A stretch of DNA of 64,000 bases from a virus. Location: the IMG/VR virus record IMGVR_UViG_3300005537_000023, positions 1 to 64,000 of that record. The stretch is one strand, 5' to 3'. Shown piece by piece: positions 47,079-55,342 of this stretch; positions within the stretch are counted from its first letter, which is position 1, and each line of letters starts with the position of its first letter. Under the pieces are notes generated by a model. It saw only the letters and a program-made list of their open reading frames with translations. It was not told the DNA's origin and did not search any database. Both the position numbers and the translations under genes were made by a program.

Positions 47079-47262
47079 GGCCCCTCCGATGTTCGCCGCG
47101 CTCGATCTGGTTGGCGAGCATGCCCACGTACTCGGCGATTCGCGCGCGCATGTTCCGAAGCTCGCGCGAGGCGTCCGCGATGCACGCGGCCTCGCGTTGG
47201 CGTAGGGCCGCAGCGCGCAGGAAGGCAACGGCGGCGGCGCGTTCGTTGTCGCCGGCGCTCAC
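47068..47262 (-). CDS. Small helical protein, 64 aa
   Basis: GTG 47262 overlaps the upstream stop. Ala/Arg-rich helix (NERAAAVAFLRAAALRQREA, SRELRNMRARIAEYVGML). Overlaps the next gene by 11 bases. Unknown. Confidence 0.55.
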   Translation of the reverse strand: MSAGDNERAAAVAFLRAAALRQREAACIADASRELRNMRARIAEYVGMLANQIERGEHRRGHGR

Positions 47263-47576
47263 TTCATCCACCGCCTCTCCACCAACCGCATCGCTCTCCC
47301 GTCCGCGTCCGCGCATTCCTGCCGCGGCGCCCGCTCCAACGGATGCGCGATGTCCGCCCACGCGCGCGAGTGATCATCGGGCGACAAGGCGATTGTGGCG
47401 ATTTCCACCGCCTCCGCGTCCGCCTTCACGGCATCGGCGAGGCGAGCGGCCAGGGCAACGAGGGCGGCTCGGCTCGCTCGCCCCTTCGCGGCCTTCGCAC
47501 GCAGGGTGAGGTAGTCGCCGTACAGCGCCACGAAGGAATCGGCCGAGGGGGCGGAGATGCGGGCGGAGCCGCTCAC
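47259..47576 (-). CDS. Helical protein, 105 aa
   Basis: GTG 47576 overlaps the stop of the membrane gene upstream. Alanine-rich helices (SFVALYGDYLTLRAKAAKG, RAALVALAARLADAVKADA). Unknown function. Confidence 0.55.
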   Translation of the reverse strand: MSGSARISAPSADSFVALYGDYLTLRAKAAKGRASRAALVALAARLADAVKADAEAVEIATIALSPDDHSRAWADIAHPLERAPRQECADADGRAMRLVERRWMK

Positions 47577-47797
47577 GGCGCCCTCCACCGCTTCCCCGTC
47601 GTCTCGCGCGGGTACTCCATCGCGAAGAGCCACAGGGCGAAGAAGACGGGCCAGCAAGAGAAGACGGCGAAGGCGAGGACGAGGACGGGGTACCAGCCTC
47701 CCCACCCGCGCGCGGTGCCGCCGTTGACGAGGTAGATGCCCAGCGTGGACAGGCCGCAGAGAGTGTAGAGGGTGGCGAGGTATTGAGGGGCGGTCAT
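47573..47797 (-). CDS. Two-span membrane protein, 74 aa
   Basis: Hydrophobic segments at residues 5-24 (YLATLYTLCGLSTLGIYLV) and 37-60 (VLVLAFAVFSCWPVFFALWLFAM), with a basic tail. Holin-like size, or a regulatory membrane protein in the lysogeny-side operon. Confidence 0.6.
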   Translation of the reverse strand: MTAPQYLATLYTLCGLSTLGIYLVNGGTARGWGGWYPVLVLAFAVFSCWPVFFALWLFAMEYPRETTGKRWRAP

Positions 47798-48033
47798 TCG
47801 GCCAACTTCCCGTCCACCTCGTCGATGGACATCGCGGCAATGAGCGTCTCGGCCGCGAACGTCAATTCCTTGGCGAACGCCTCCGCGTACATCGCCCGAT
47901 CCGACGCGGCCACGTGGACGACGTTATCGTTTTCGATGTATGTGCCGTGCAGTTTCATCCGCGCGTACTTCCTCGCGGCGCGCAGAACACGCTCCTCATG
48001 CTGCGTTCGCAGTGGCATCTTGCTCATCACCAC
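47794..48033 (-). CDS. Small helical protein, 79 aa
   Basis: Alternatives for the start: 48033 or ATG 48027 (MSKMPLRTQH). Basic head and helix (HEERVLRAARKYARMKLHG) then an acidic end. Unknown. Confidence 0.55.
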   Translation of the reverse strand: MVMSKMPLRTQHEERVLRAARKYARMKLHGTYIENDNVVHVAASDRAMYAEAFAKELTFAAETLIAAMSIDEVDGKLAE

Positions 48034-48224
48034 GCCCTCCTCGGTTCATGCTCCGCACACCTCGCCATCCCCATCGCCGTCCACGTGTGCAGCGCCGGAT
48101 CGTGGCCGGGGACGTTGCAGCAGTACAACCGCCAGCCAGGGCCGGGTGCATGGCATGGACGGCCGCACACGAGGCAGCGGAAGGTGGCGCGGCGGGGACG
48201 GCGGGTGGCGTGGCCGCGGATCAC
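48027..48224 (-). CDS. Small zinc-ribbon protein, 65 aa
   Basis: GTG 48224 overlaps the upstream stop. RCLVCGRPCHAPGPGWRLYCCNVPGHD and MARCAEHE supply a four-to-five cysteine zinc site. Basic head. Unknown. Confidence 0.6.
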   Translation of the reverse strand: MIRGHATRRPRRATFRCLVCGRPCHAPGPGWRLYCCNVPGHDPALHTWTAMGMARCAEHEPRRAW

Positions 48225-48418
48225 CTCCCGCCTCCGTGCTTCCGCCGCCTGTCCATCTCGCAAAGCATCTGTGCCCAGCCCACAACGGGCGTCGCGTCGA
48301 TCGTCTCCATGTAGTGGCGGCGCACCACGCGGTTGATGGTGGCGAGGCACGCGTCCGCGCGGGCGCACTCGCGATCGGCGCGGGCGATTTCGGCGGCCAA
48401 GGCTTCTTCTGTCGTCAC
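48221..48418 (-). CDS. Small helical protein, 65 aa
   Basis: GTG 48418 overlaps the integrase stop. Helices EEALAAEIARADRECARADACL and INRVVRRHYMETI, ending in a basic tail. Directly downstream of the integrase, so it could be an accessory factor such as an excision regulator, but no HTH is clear. Confidence 0.55.
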   Translation of the reverse strand: MTTEEALAAEIARADRECARADACLATINRVVRRHYMETIDATPVVGWAQMLCEMDRRRKHGGGR

Positions 48419-49521
48419 TTCCCACCTCCCCACCCGTAGCCGAGTTTTTCGATGGCTTCTTTCGCGACGCGATCGCCGCGGCGATCGTAGCCGGCCGTCG
48501 TCTTTGGATTCGCATGCCCCGCGATGCCCTGCACCGTCACCAAGTCCACGCCCTTGTCTAGCAAGCGCGAGATGAGGGTGCGCCTGAAATCGTGCGGCGA
48601 CACCTTCTCCTTCAACTCCACGCTTTGCCAGTGCCGTTGCACGGCGAGATAGATGCCGGCAGGCGAGATGTGGCGGTAGATGACTTTGCCCACGCGCGTC
48701 ATCGGGCAAACGAGTGGCCCCGCCGCCGTCCCGCGCACGCGCAGCCACGCGTCCATCCCCGCCTTCATGTCCGACGGGAACGGCACCTCGCGAGGCTTGC
48801 CGCCCTTGCCCTTGCCGCGCTGGACGGTGATCGATCCAGCATGCCCTGGCGACGGCGGCGCCTTGTAGTCCGCCGTGTCGAGGCCAGCGATCTCGAAACG
48901 GCGCAGGCCGCAACCGAGGCCGATGGCGAGGATCGCGGCATCGCGGGCGCCGATGGGCGTGGCGAGATCGCAGGATGCCAGCAAGTCCACGATTTCTTGC
49001 TGTTCCATCATGCGTCCGGCCTTGGGCGAGTCCACCTTCACGCCCTTGCACGCCTCTTTGATGCCGTCGAAGTCGTCGCTGTTGATCAGCGTCTTGCCCC
49101 CCGCATCCTCGATGTAGCGGCATTGGTGCATTACGCCTTTGAGTGCAGAGAGGGCCTGGCGGATGGTTGCCGGCGAGATCATGCCTGGCGCCCTCGCTCG
49201 CCTGCCGGCCCGCTTCGCTGACGGCCGCCCAGCCGCTAGCTTCGTCGTGTTGGTAAGCGTCAGCCTAATGAGGCGCGCGGACGTGTAACGGATCTTCGTC
49301 CAGTCGACGGAATAGATCGCCGTCATCGCATCCAAGCCGGCAAGCTTGGCATTGATAATTCGGGCGATGCGGGCGAGGGCGTCACGCATCGCACGCATGC
49401 CGCTGGGGCGGAGGCCGGCGAGGTAGAGGGTGACCGGGTGCTGCATCCGATCGCCGGCCGGCGCCGGGAGGACGAGGGCGGAGAATGCGTCGGGTTTGGC
49501 GGTGGCAAGGGCGGTGGTCAC
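48415..49521 (-). CDS. int: Tyrosine recombinase (phage integrase), 368 aa
   Basis: Catalytic residues are all in place: GLGCGLRRFE (Arg207), GKGGKPREV (Lys region near 239-242), SPHDFRRTLI (His310, Arg313), GIAGHANPKTTAGYDRR (His336, Tyr345). The N-terminal SAM-like core-binding domain (MISPATIRQALSALKGVMHQC) precedes it. It integrates the phage genome by site-specific strand exchange. Start set at GTG 49521, overlapping the upstream stop. No attachment site is recognised in the sequence, so attP is unassigned. Confidence 0.92.
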   Translation of the reverse strand: MTTALATAKPDAFSALVLPAPAGDRMQHPVTLYLAGLRPSGMRAMRDALARIARIINAKLAGLDAMTAIYSVDWTKIRYTSARLIRLTLTNTTKLAAGRPSAKRAGRRARAPGMISPATIRQALSALKGVMHQCRYIEDAGGKTLINSDDFDGIKEACKGVKVDSPKAGRMMEQQEIVDLLASCDLATPIGARDAAILAIGLGCGLRRFEIAGLDTADYKAPPSPGHAGSITVQRGKGKGGKPREVPFPSDMKAGMDAWLRVRGTAAGPLVCPMTRVGKVIYRHISPAGIYLAVQRHWQSVELKEKVSPHDFRRTLISRLLDKGVDLVTVQGIAGHANPKTTAGYDRRGDRVAKEAIEKLGYGWGGGK

Positions 49522-49727
49522 TGGCCCCCCGCGCGGCGTGCGGCCGACCACTCCGAATCCAACCTATCCAACTTGTCGAGCGCGCGGCGCATCTCTGCGC
49601 TGACGTGGCTATTCCGCCGCATCTCCGCGGCGGCAGCAGCCACACGGAGAAGTTGCCGCACGTAGCGCGGGTGCGAGCCATCGCCATGCTCCGCGAGCAT
49701 CGTCACCCATTCCGCCAGGGTAGTCAT
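49518..49727 (-). CDS. Small helical protein, 69 aa
   Basis: Directly upstream of the integrase and coupled to it by a GTGA overlap. TTLAEWVTMLAEHGDGSHPRYVRQLLRV and AEMRRALDKLDRLDSEW. Position would suit a recombination directionality factor, but no HTH is evident. Confidence 0.55.
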   Translation of the reverse strand: MTTLAEWVTMLAEHGDGSHPRYVRQLLRVAAAAAEMRRNSHVSAEMRRALDKLDRLDSEWSAARRAGGQ

Positions 49728-51220
49728 CGATACACCCACCCGATCATGTCCGAGTACCCTTCCCGGCAGACTCGTCCGAACCGCGCGCCCAGCCTGCACA
49801 GCGCATCATGGTAGCGCGCGCTCAGGTGGTTGCCTTCCGTGTGGTGCGCGAATTCGTGAAGCACCAACTCGATCACCTTGTCCGCCAGCGGATCGTCGAA
49901 GAAGCGCGCGCCCAGCGTGGACACGTTGAACCACAGGTGCGGGCGCTTGTCACCGCCGCCCCACTGCGCCTGCACGGTGATCACCGGACTCTCGAAAAAC
50001 TCCACGTCGATACCCTCAGCGCCGTCGAGGATGCGCGTGCTGAGGAAGTCCACGAGACGGCGTGTGGACTTCATGCCCATCGTCTGCCTGTCCGGCGGGA
50101 TCGTCGTGAAGTCGTCGCTGGACGGCGTGGACATGTGCGAGGGCGTCACCTTGCTGGCCGGAAGGATGGCGCCGGCGCGGCGCGCATTCTCCCATTCGCC
50201 CGCGGACATGGATCCGCCATGCACCACCACGTAGCCCTCACTCTTGGCGATGTCCTCGGCCTCGCGATCGTTGGGGTCCGGCGAGACGCGCTTGTCACCG
50301 AAGCGCAGATCGAGCACGCGCTTGATGGCCGCGTCGCTGCACCCGCTGGCGTCCGCCGCCTCGCGCACCCACTCGGCGGTGGCGTCCGTGGCGCCCAGCA
50401 TGTCGTGCGCTTCGTTCAGTACGGCCACGCGGATGTCTTTCAGGTAGCCGGGCGTCACGTTGTCCCGATCGGTGTTGAGCGGGATTTTCTGCCGGACGTC
50501 CACGTCGAAGGCGTCGCCGGTTTCCACCACGGGGATGCCCAACTCGTACAGCCAGCCGCTTTCGCCGGTGCGCGGGCGATGGAGGCGAAGAGACGTGTGG
50601 CGGTACTTGCGCGTCATGCGGCCAGTCTCATCCGCAAGCTCCGTAGCGAGGCACACGCTACCAACCGTCCGCACGGGCGCCGGCGATCGGATGTCCTCGC
50701 GGTTGATCCGCAGCGTCACGCCCTCGGGGACGAGGATGCGTGAGGCGCGGGTGATCGCGCGCTGCATCTCATCTCGCGTGATGCGCACCTCGGCGCGGAA
50801 GACGCTGCCCACAACCGTCTTCTCCTTCATCTTCCGGCGCGTGCCATCGGCCTCGAAGCGGACGCCGCCGGTGGTGCTGACGATCTCGGCCCACTCGCAC
50901 CGCGCAATGACGAGTTTTTCGCCGAGGTTGAAGCGGCCACGCAACTCGGGGTCACCCTTCTTCGCGCTCTCGGCAAAGAGGACATAGGCGTGCGAGAGAT
51001 CCACGAAGCCGGTGGGATCGTCGTCGCCCACCACCACGAGGGCACGCGGCGCGTTGGGCATGGGCTCCACCGTCACCTCGACGGTGCGCGCCTTGGTGTC
51101 CAGCGCGTTCTGGATCAATTCGAAGAGGATGCTGGCCGGGTCGCGCGTGGCCAGCGTCTTCTCCAGGCCGCGCGCGTCCACCTCGAACCAGCCGCGGGCG
51201 AAAGGCTTCCGATCGTTCAT
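49724..51220 (-). CDS. GHKL ATPase with C-terminal metallopeptidase-like motif, 498 aa
   Basis: GGAGG precedes ATG 51220. N-terminal Bergerat fold: FELIQNALDTKA (N box, 34-42), VGDDDPTGFVD (G1 box) and GRFNLGEK (G2). So it binds ATP like Hsp90, MutL or topoisomerase VI. The last 60 residues read IELVLHEFAHHTEGNHL, an HExxH zinc motif (HEFAHH) absent from those families. Such fusions are rare to my knowledge; a phage anti-defence or chaperone-protease role is possible. Confidence 0.75.
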   Translation of the reverse strand: MNDRKPFARGWFEVDARGLEKTLATRDPASILFELIQNALDTKARTVEVTVEPMPNAPRALVVVGDDDPTGFVDLSHAYVLFAESAKKGDPELRGRFNLGEKLVIARCEWAEIVSTTGGVRFEADGTRRKMKEKTVVGSVFRAEVRITRDEMQRAITRASRILVPEGVTLRINREDIRSPAPVRTVGSVCLATELADETGRMTRKYRHTSLRLHRPRTGESGWLYELGIPVVETGDAFDVDVRQKIPLNTDRDNVTPGYLKDIRVAVLNEAHDMLGATDATAEWVREAADASGCSDAAIKRVLDLRFGDKRVSPDPNDREAEDIAKSEGYVVVHGGSMSAGEWENARRAGAILPASKVTPSHMSTPSSDDFTTIPPDRQTMGMKSTRRLVDFLSTRILDGAEGIDVEFFESPVITVQAQWGGGDKRPHLWFNVSTLGARFFDDPLADKVIELVLHEFAHHTEGNHLSARYHDALCRLGARFGRVCREGYSDMIGWVYR

Positions 51221-51289
51221 GGGCAACCTCCTACGCCTGGTTTGACGGGCGAGGCTTCTACTTATTCATACCAGCCATTCGCGTGAGGA

Positions 51290-51424
51290 TCAATCGGTGG
51301 CCGGCAACGCTTCCACGCGCCGCACAAGGCGCTCGTATTGCTCCATGGCCTCCGCTTCTGTCTCGCAACGCTCTTGCGTCTGATCGAGCGGGCCGCCGAA
51401 AACCATAGTCTCGTAATACCCCAT
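51290..51424 (-). CDS. Tiny protein, 44 aa
   Basis: Starts at ATG 51424 directly after GGAGG (spacing is too tight, so expression is uncertain) and ends TGA 51290-51292. Sequence GYYETMVFGGPLDQTQERCETEAEAMEQYERL. The beginning resembles a short phage protein seen in many genomes (YxTMVFGGPxDQ). Missed by simple length filters. The 51425-51478 gap holds nothing I can name. Confidence 0.5.
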   Translation of the reverse strand: MGYYETMVFGGPLDQTQERCETEAEAMEQYERLVRRVEALPATD

Positions 51425-51478
51425 CCTCCAACGGCAATTCGACGACGCGCGGTCGAATACGGCATGCTTATCCGGTTG

Positions 51479-52129
51479 TCACCCACAGCGATTCGCCTTC
51501 CACAAATTCCCCAAAGCTGCACGCGCGCATTCGAGAACGTGAACGAGCAACGCCGCGTCTTCGTCGTGTCCGAACGCCGGAACGAATGGAGCGCTCGCCG
51601 GGTGAAGAATGCGAGCCGGATCGGTTCGTTGTTGGTGCTTTTCGACGATTGTCACCGCGAGGTCGACGACGGGGCTCCGATGAAACGCTCGGGCGGGGAA
51701 GCTGTAGCGATACCCGGCCGGAATGACGAACCTGACCGTCTCGACGGCGTAGCGTTCATCTGTCGGCGTCGTTGGACCGTGATATTTGCTGTCCGCCGCC
51801 GCGCGGGCGTGCGTAAGAAGCGTCGCCGTGAAGTCCCCACGGGGTTCCGCGGTCGCGTGCCACTCCTCGTGCACGACGTCACCAATGAGCACGTGGGAAA
51901 CCATATCGAAGCGGTGATCGTGCACGTCGCCGTTCGCCTCGATGCCTGGCTTGATCAGGTCGGGATGCCACACGTGGACCCGGACCTCCGGCTCCGTGTG
52001 CTCGACGAGATATCCCTGCAACACGCCGATGCCGTGGTGTCGCCACGAGATCGACGGGAACGCGTGAAGCAGAGTGGCGGCGAGAGCGTGGTGCGCGTCG
52101 TCGCGAACGATTCGAGTCAGAGCGCTCAT
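51479..52129 (-). CDS. Cupin-like (dioxygenase-type) protein, 216 aa
   Basis: ATG 52129 overlaps the upstream stop. Metal-binding cupin pattern: GDVHDHRFDMVSHVLIGDVVHEEWH gives His-x-His early, and VIPAGYRYSFPARAFHRSPV gives the second-motif His. Cysteine-dioxygenase-like cupins bind iron at three histidines. Such proteins occur in phage genomes as morons with unknown substrates. Confidence 0.6.
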   Translation of the reverse strand: MSALTRIVRDDAHHALAATLLHAFPSISWRHHGIGVLQGYLVEHTEPEVRVHVWHPDLIKPGIEANGDVHDHRFDMVSHVLIGDVVHEEWHATAEPRGDFTATLLTHARAAADSKYHGPTTPTDERYAVETVRFVIPAGYRYSFPARAFHRSPVVDLAVTIVEKHQQRTDPARILHPASAPFVPAFGHDEDAALLVHVLECARAALGNLWKANRCG

Positions 52130-52749
52130 TTCCAAATCTCCCAAGTTGGGGGTGCTAACCGGATAAGCATGGAATACGGCAGTCCGCGCAGCCGACACCA
52201 CTCCGCCAGCGTGTGCGTCACGCCGTCCAGTGTGATCCGAACGTTGGTGCTCATGTTGTTCTGCTGAACGAGCCGCGTTGTCCATCGGCAGTTGAAGGTA
52301 TCGCCTCTTCGCAGGCAGTCGTCGCAGTGACCGCACGTGTACCCGCGCGCGTTGTCGATGCGGTCGATCTCCAACGTGGCCAGCGGGCGAAGGCCCATGT
52401 CTTTCAGGAACGATGCATACGAGTTCGACCAGCCGTCACACACACGGATTCCCTTCGCGCCGTAGAACTTGAAGGCGAAGTGTGACGGCCGTTGGCACTT
52501 GTGCCGTATCCGTTTCCACACCTCGTATTCCGGCTGCCGAGACATCCGATCTTTCGGGTCTCGTCCCAAGACGCGCGAGCACCCGCACGACGTGGCATGC
52601 CCGGACACAAGGTCGGTGGCGCGCAGCGTCTTCATTCGACCGCAGTCGCACAGGCACGACCAAAGGTGATGGCTGTTTCGTTTATCGACGTAGGCCACGC
52701 ACGTCAGTCGACCAAATCTGTGGCCTTTCATTCCGTCGCACGCCATCAT
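52126..52749 (-). CDS. Free-standing HNH homing endonuclease, 207 aa
   Basis: Residues 1-55 have a zinc-knuckle run CLCDCGRMKTLRATDL and CGCSRVLG. The HNH part reads YEVWKRIRHKCQRP, FYGAKGIRVCDGW, LEIDRIDNARGYTCGHCDD and FNCRWTTRLVQQNN, with the NCRW-QxNN ending usual in phage HNH enzymes. A C-terminal HTH follows (HTLAEWCRLRGLPYSML). Such genes insert next to or into others and copy themselves. It sits between small genes of the minus operon. Confidence 0.85.
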   Translation of the reverse strand: MMACDGMKGHRFGRLTCVAYVDKRNSHHLWSCLCDCGRMKTLRATDLVSGHATSCGCSRVLGRDPKDRMSRQPEYEVWKRIRHKCQRPSHFAFKFYGAKGIRVCDGWSNSYASFLKDMGLRPLATLEIDRIDNARGYTCGHCDDCLRRGDTFNCRWTTRLVQQNNMSTNVRITLDGVTHTLAEWCRLRGLPYSMLIRLAPPTWEIWK

Positions 52750-52865
52750 CGCGCATCCCTCAGCCAGGCGAGGACGGCGCGGCGAAGGTCCAACAACGCG
52801 AACGTCTCTTTGAGTTGCCGCTGCGAACTGACATGCATGTCCGGCGGCTCCTCTTCGCCAACCAC
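52746..52865 (-). CDS. Possible tiny protein, 39 aa
   Basis: A frame that runs from a GTG at 52865 to the HNH gene and overlaps its start. Reads EEPPDMHVSSQRQLKETFALLDLRRAVLAW. Start is uncertain; alternatives exist. May be the shortened remainder of a longer gene damaged when the HNH gene arrived. Confidence 0.35.
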   Translation of the reverse strand: MVGEEEPPDMHVSSQRQLKETFALLDLRRAVLAWLRDAR

Positions 52866-52881
52866 ACGCTCGGCCGAGGGG

Positions 52882-53268
52882 TCATGGTGCGTTGTTCCTT
52901 CGATCGCACTCGGCCTGCGCTTCGCCGGTAGGCCACAATCGCGATTCAGGGTGCAACGTCCCGCACCCGTTGTCGGTGAACATGTAGACGAACAGCACCG
53001 GCCCCGACTCCTCATCGTCATCGATACCCGGCCGCACTGTTTCGGCGCGGATATTCCTGATTGTTCCGCGGTCGGTGATTACCCAACCGAAGCCGCGCGC
53101 CTCCGTCTCTTTTTTGCCGTGGCACTTCGGGCACGCGTATCGCTCGCCGCGAAGCATGCACGTCCCTTCGCCCTCACATGCGCTGCATCGTTCTGGTGGG
53201 AGACGCACCGACGTCCGCGTGATCACCGACACGACATCGCCAAGGTTGTACTTCGACTCGAACTTCAT
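52882..53268 (-). CDS. Zinc-finger protein, DnaJ-CR like, 128 aa
   Basis: CSACEGEGTCMLRGERYACPKCHGKK gives the CxxCxGxG spacing seen in the DnaJ cysteine-rich region. An acidic middle and VLFVYMFTDNGCGTLHPE follow. Size suits a small phage or host-like regulator; function unknown. Confidence 0.6.
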   Translation of the reverse strand: MKFESKYNLGDVVSVITRTSVRLPPERCSACEGEGTCMLRGERYACPKCHGKKETEARGFGWVITDRGTIRNIRAETVRPGIDDDEESGPVLFVYMFTDNGCGTLHPESRLWPTGEAQAECDRRNNAP

Positions 53269-53299
53269 CGCTCTCTCCTCTCGCTCTCGCTCGCCCGAG

Positions 53300-53620
53300 T
53301 CATCTCCGCCCTTCCTTCGCCGCCACAGCCTCGATCGCCTGCATCGACGCCTCCATGTATTCGTCCGTCGGGTCCTTGCGAATCTCCTGGCCAGACACGT
53401 ACGTGGCCCAGATCCGATCGCGCATCGGCTTCGGCACCATGAACCAGTGCCGCTTGCACATGAACATCTTCGGCGGCACCTCGACGTTGCACCCGTCGGC
53501 GTGACAGACGTGCTCCGGTCCGGCCATGCGTCCGCAGTGGCGGCACCTCGCGCGCACCGGCGGGTCCGGCTCGTCGTAGCAAACGCACCGCTTCTCGCTC
53601 TCGCTCGTCCTCGGCGTCAT
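53300..53620 (-). CDS. Zinc-ribbon phage protein, 106 aa
   Basis: Residues 10-55 hold CVCYDEPD, CRHCGRMAG, HVCHADGCN and MFMCKRHWFMVPKPMRDRIWATY. The segment CKRHWFMVPKxxRDRxWATY is, from memory, a widespread small phage protein. Function not known. The short gap 53269-53299 holds nothing. Confidence 0.65.
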   Translation of the reverse strand: MTPRTSESEKRCVCYDEPDPPVRARCRHCGRMAGPEHVCHADGCNVEVPPKMFMCKRHWFMVPKPMRDRIWATYVSGQEIRKDPTDEYMEASMQAIEAVAAKEGRR

Positions 53621-53787
53621 CGGCGGGCCTTTCGTAGGTAGTTCCGCGACGTAATCACTCGGTAGCCGTCCTCGAATTCGACCTCGCACGAGTTCATCGC
53701 GCCGCGCACGTTCACGCGGCAGAGCGTGCCGAATCGATCGGGCAATCGCGTGCGCACGCGCCACACGTAGGGGAAGCCGTCGCTCAT
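53617..53787 (-). CDS. Small beta protein, 56 aa
   Basis: ATG 53787. YVWRVRTRLPDRFGTLCRVNVRGAM, then CEVEFEDGYRVITSRNYLRKA. Resembles the SH3-like small proteins of phage early regions. Overlaps its downstream gene by four bases. Confidence 0.6.
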   Translation of the reverse strand: MSDGFPYVWRVRTRLPDRFGTLCRVNVRGAMNSCEVEFEDGYRVITSRNYLRKARR

Positions 53788-53833
53788 CCCCTCCCCCTTC
53801 CTCCGCCGCGGTGAGGCGCGGTGTCGTCGTGCG

Positions 53834-54085
53834 TCAGCATCGGATAAGAGGCCCCCTGCCTCCCGGCCTTCCGGGCGGGCCTTGGGGACCAGGTGGCCCC
53901 GGTGGTCCGGGTGGCCCTGCATGGATGGCATCCAACTCCTCGCCCGGCATGCCCGGATCGATCTCGTGCTTGAATACGAGCGCGAGGTGGCGCTTCACTA
54001 ACTCGGTTTGCCGCTCGTCGAGCGTCTTCGGATCGGTCAACTCGAACATGCCTTGCAGCCAGTAAACGAAGTCGCGTGCTTTCAC
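53834..54085 (-). CDS. Protein with collagen-like tail, 83 aa
   Basis: Helical head (FVYWLQGMFELTDPKTLDERQTEL) and a tail of about seven Gly-x-y repeats (GPPGPPGPPGPQGPPGRPGGRG). Collagen-like Gly-Pro repeats occur in phage tail fibres and surface proteins, but here the tail is short and the gene lies in a non-structural operon. Confidence 0.6.
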   Translation of the reverse strand: MKARDFVYWLQGMFELTDPKTLDERQTELVKRHLALVFKHEIDPGMPGEELDAIHAGPPGPPGPPGPQGPPGRPGGRGPLIRC

Positions 54086-54291
54086 GTCCCACCTTCTTTC
54101 GCGTCCGTCTCGTCGTCATCGGCGAAACAGAGTCGATGGAGCGCCAGCAGCCAGCACTCCGAGCACAGCTTCGGCGGCGTCCACGGCTTGCCGTCTTTCG
54201 CGTGTAGCCGCGCGTGGAGCTTGCGCTTCATCTCGAATGCGCCCTCGTCGATGCGGCCGTGACAGTCGCGGCACGTAACGCCGTCGCTCAT
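54082..54291 (-). CDS. Small zinc-type protein, 69 aa
   Basis: ATG 54291. GVTCRDCHGRIDEG and KLCSECWLLALHRLC, with His-rich centre (HARLHAKDGKPW). A CxxCH and CxxC pair. Coupled to the next gene. Confidence 0.6.
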   Translation of the reverse strand: MSDGVTCRDCHGRIDEGAFEMKRKLHARLHAKDGKPWTPPKLCSECWLLALHRLCFADDDETDAKEGGT

Positions 54292-54491
54292 CTCCTCGCC
54301 TTCCCCTTCTTCGCCGCCTTCGGAGCGGGGCGGTAGGTGCGGAGGACGACACGCGCAGCACCCATGAATCCGGCTCGCCACGACGAATGCATCTCATTCC
54401 AGGACACGCCAAACGCGGCTGGCTGCTCGCGCTGAAACCCGGCCCACATCTCCCTCGCCAACCTCTCCACATCCTCGGGGCGCGGGGTCAT
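54288..54491 (-). CDS. Hypothetical protein, 67 aa
   Basis: ATG 54491. Helical (EDVERLAREMWAGFQREQPAAFG, WNEMHSSWRAGFMGAA) with a very basic tail (APKAAKKGKARR). Unknown. Confidence 0.55.
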   Translation of the reverse strand: MTPRPEDVERLAREMWAGFQREQPAAFGVSWNEMHSSWRAGFMGAARVVLRTYRPAPKAAKKGKARR

Positions 54492-55342
54492 GGCGAGGGC
54501 TCCAGGGCGGAGCGGAGGCGAGCGATTGAGTAGCCGTCGGTTTTCGAACCGCCGCTGCGCGGACCGCCTTGGCCGAGGTGCCAGAATTTGTGCATGCGCT
54601 CCCACCCATCAATGGCTTCCGCGGCCAACGCCCTCAGCCTCTCCGCCTCGGCGCGGGCGGCGTCGCGTTCCTCCCACGCCTGTTGCAGCGACGGATTCGA
54701 TTCCAGGTTGCGCGTCACGAGAGCGGCATCGCGCGCTCGCTCCACCTCCGCCAGCTTGGCCCTCAGCGCCGCGCACTCCTCATCCCCCACGAAATCGCGC
54801 AGCTTGCGATACAGCTCTCTGGCCCGCTCGATCGTCATGCTCCACTCGCTGGACCCAGGCCACGCTCTGATATTCACGTAACCCTGTCCGCCGTCGCGCA
54901 CCCGCACGCCCTGCTCGAGGGCGCGAAGGCGGGCGATGTCCACGATCGACTCGTCGTCGCAATACGCGCCCAGCACCGCTTTCTCGATCAGATCGGTCGC
55001 CTCCCTCAGCCCCGCTCTCAGGGTGGCGATCTCTTTCCCGTACGCCACGAGCGCGTCGTATGCCGCGATGTCGCGCGCGCGGAGTTGCTCGTTTTCCTCC
55101 GCCGCGGCGAGGCGGTCGGCCAGCGCCGCTATCTTCTCAACCGCCAAACTCACACGCGCATGGCCGACGAGCCCGCCGATACCGGCCGGGTCGGTCGCTC
55201 TCGCCTTGCCCAACTCCACCAACGCCGCCCGCATCTCGACGATGAGGGCGGCGTCTGAGCGCGTTTCGCACGAGGCTACCGATCCGCCGACTCCGCGCAC
55301 CGCCCAATCCGACTGCACCCACGGCCCTTTCGTCGCGCTCAC
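54488..55342 (-). CDS. Coiled-coil protein, 284 aa
   Basis: Starts ATKGPWVQSDWAVRGVGG, a beginning seen in several phage proteins, then long heptads (IAALADRLAAAEENEQLRARDI; LRALEQGVRVRDG; ALRAKLAEVERARDAALVTR). No motif. Overlaps both neighbours by four bases. Confidence 0.6.
   Translation of the reverse strand: MSATKGPWVQSDWAVRGVGGSVASCETRSDAALIVEMRAALVELGKARATDPAGIGGLVGHARVSLAVEKIAALADRLAAAEENEQLRARDIAAYDALVAYGKEIATLRAGLREATDLIEKAVLGAYCDDESIVDIARLRALEQGVRVRDGGQGYVNIRAWPGSSEWSMTIERARELYRKLRDFVGDEECAALRAKLAEVERARDAALVTRNLESNPSLQQAWEERDAARAEAERLRALAAEAIDGWERMHKFWHLGQGGPRSGGSKTDGYSIARLRSALEPSP

Noticed and set aside
48415-49521. Attachment site attP near the integrase
   Set aside because: No direct repeat or tRNA-like sequence could be recognised next to the gene by eye.
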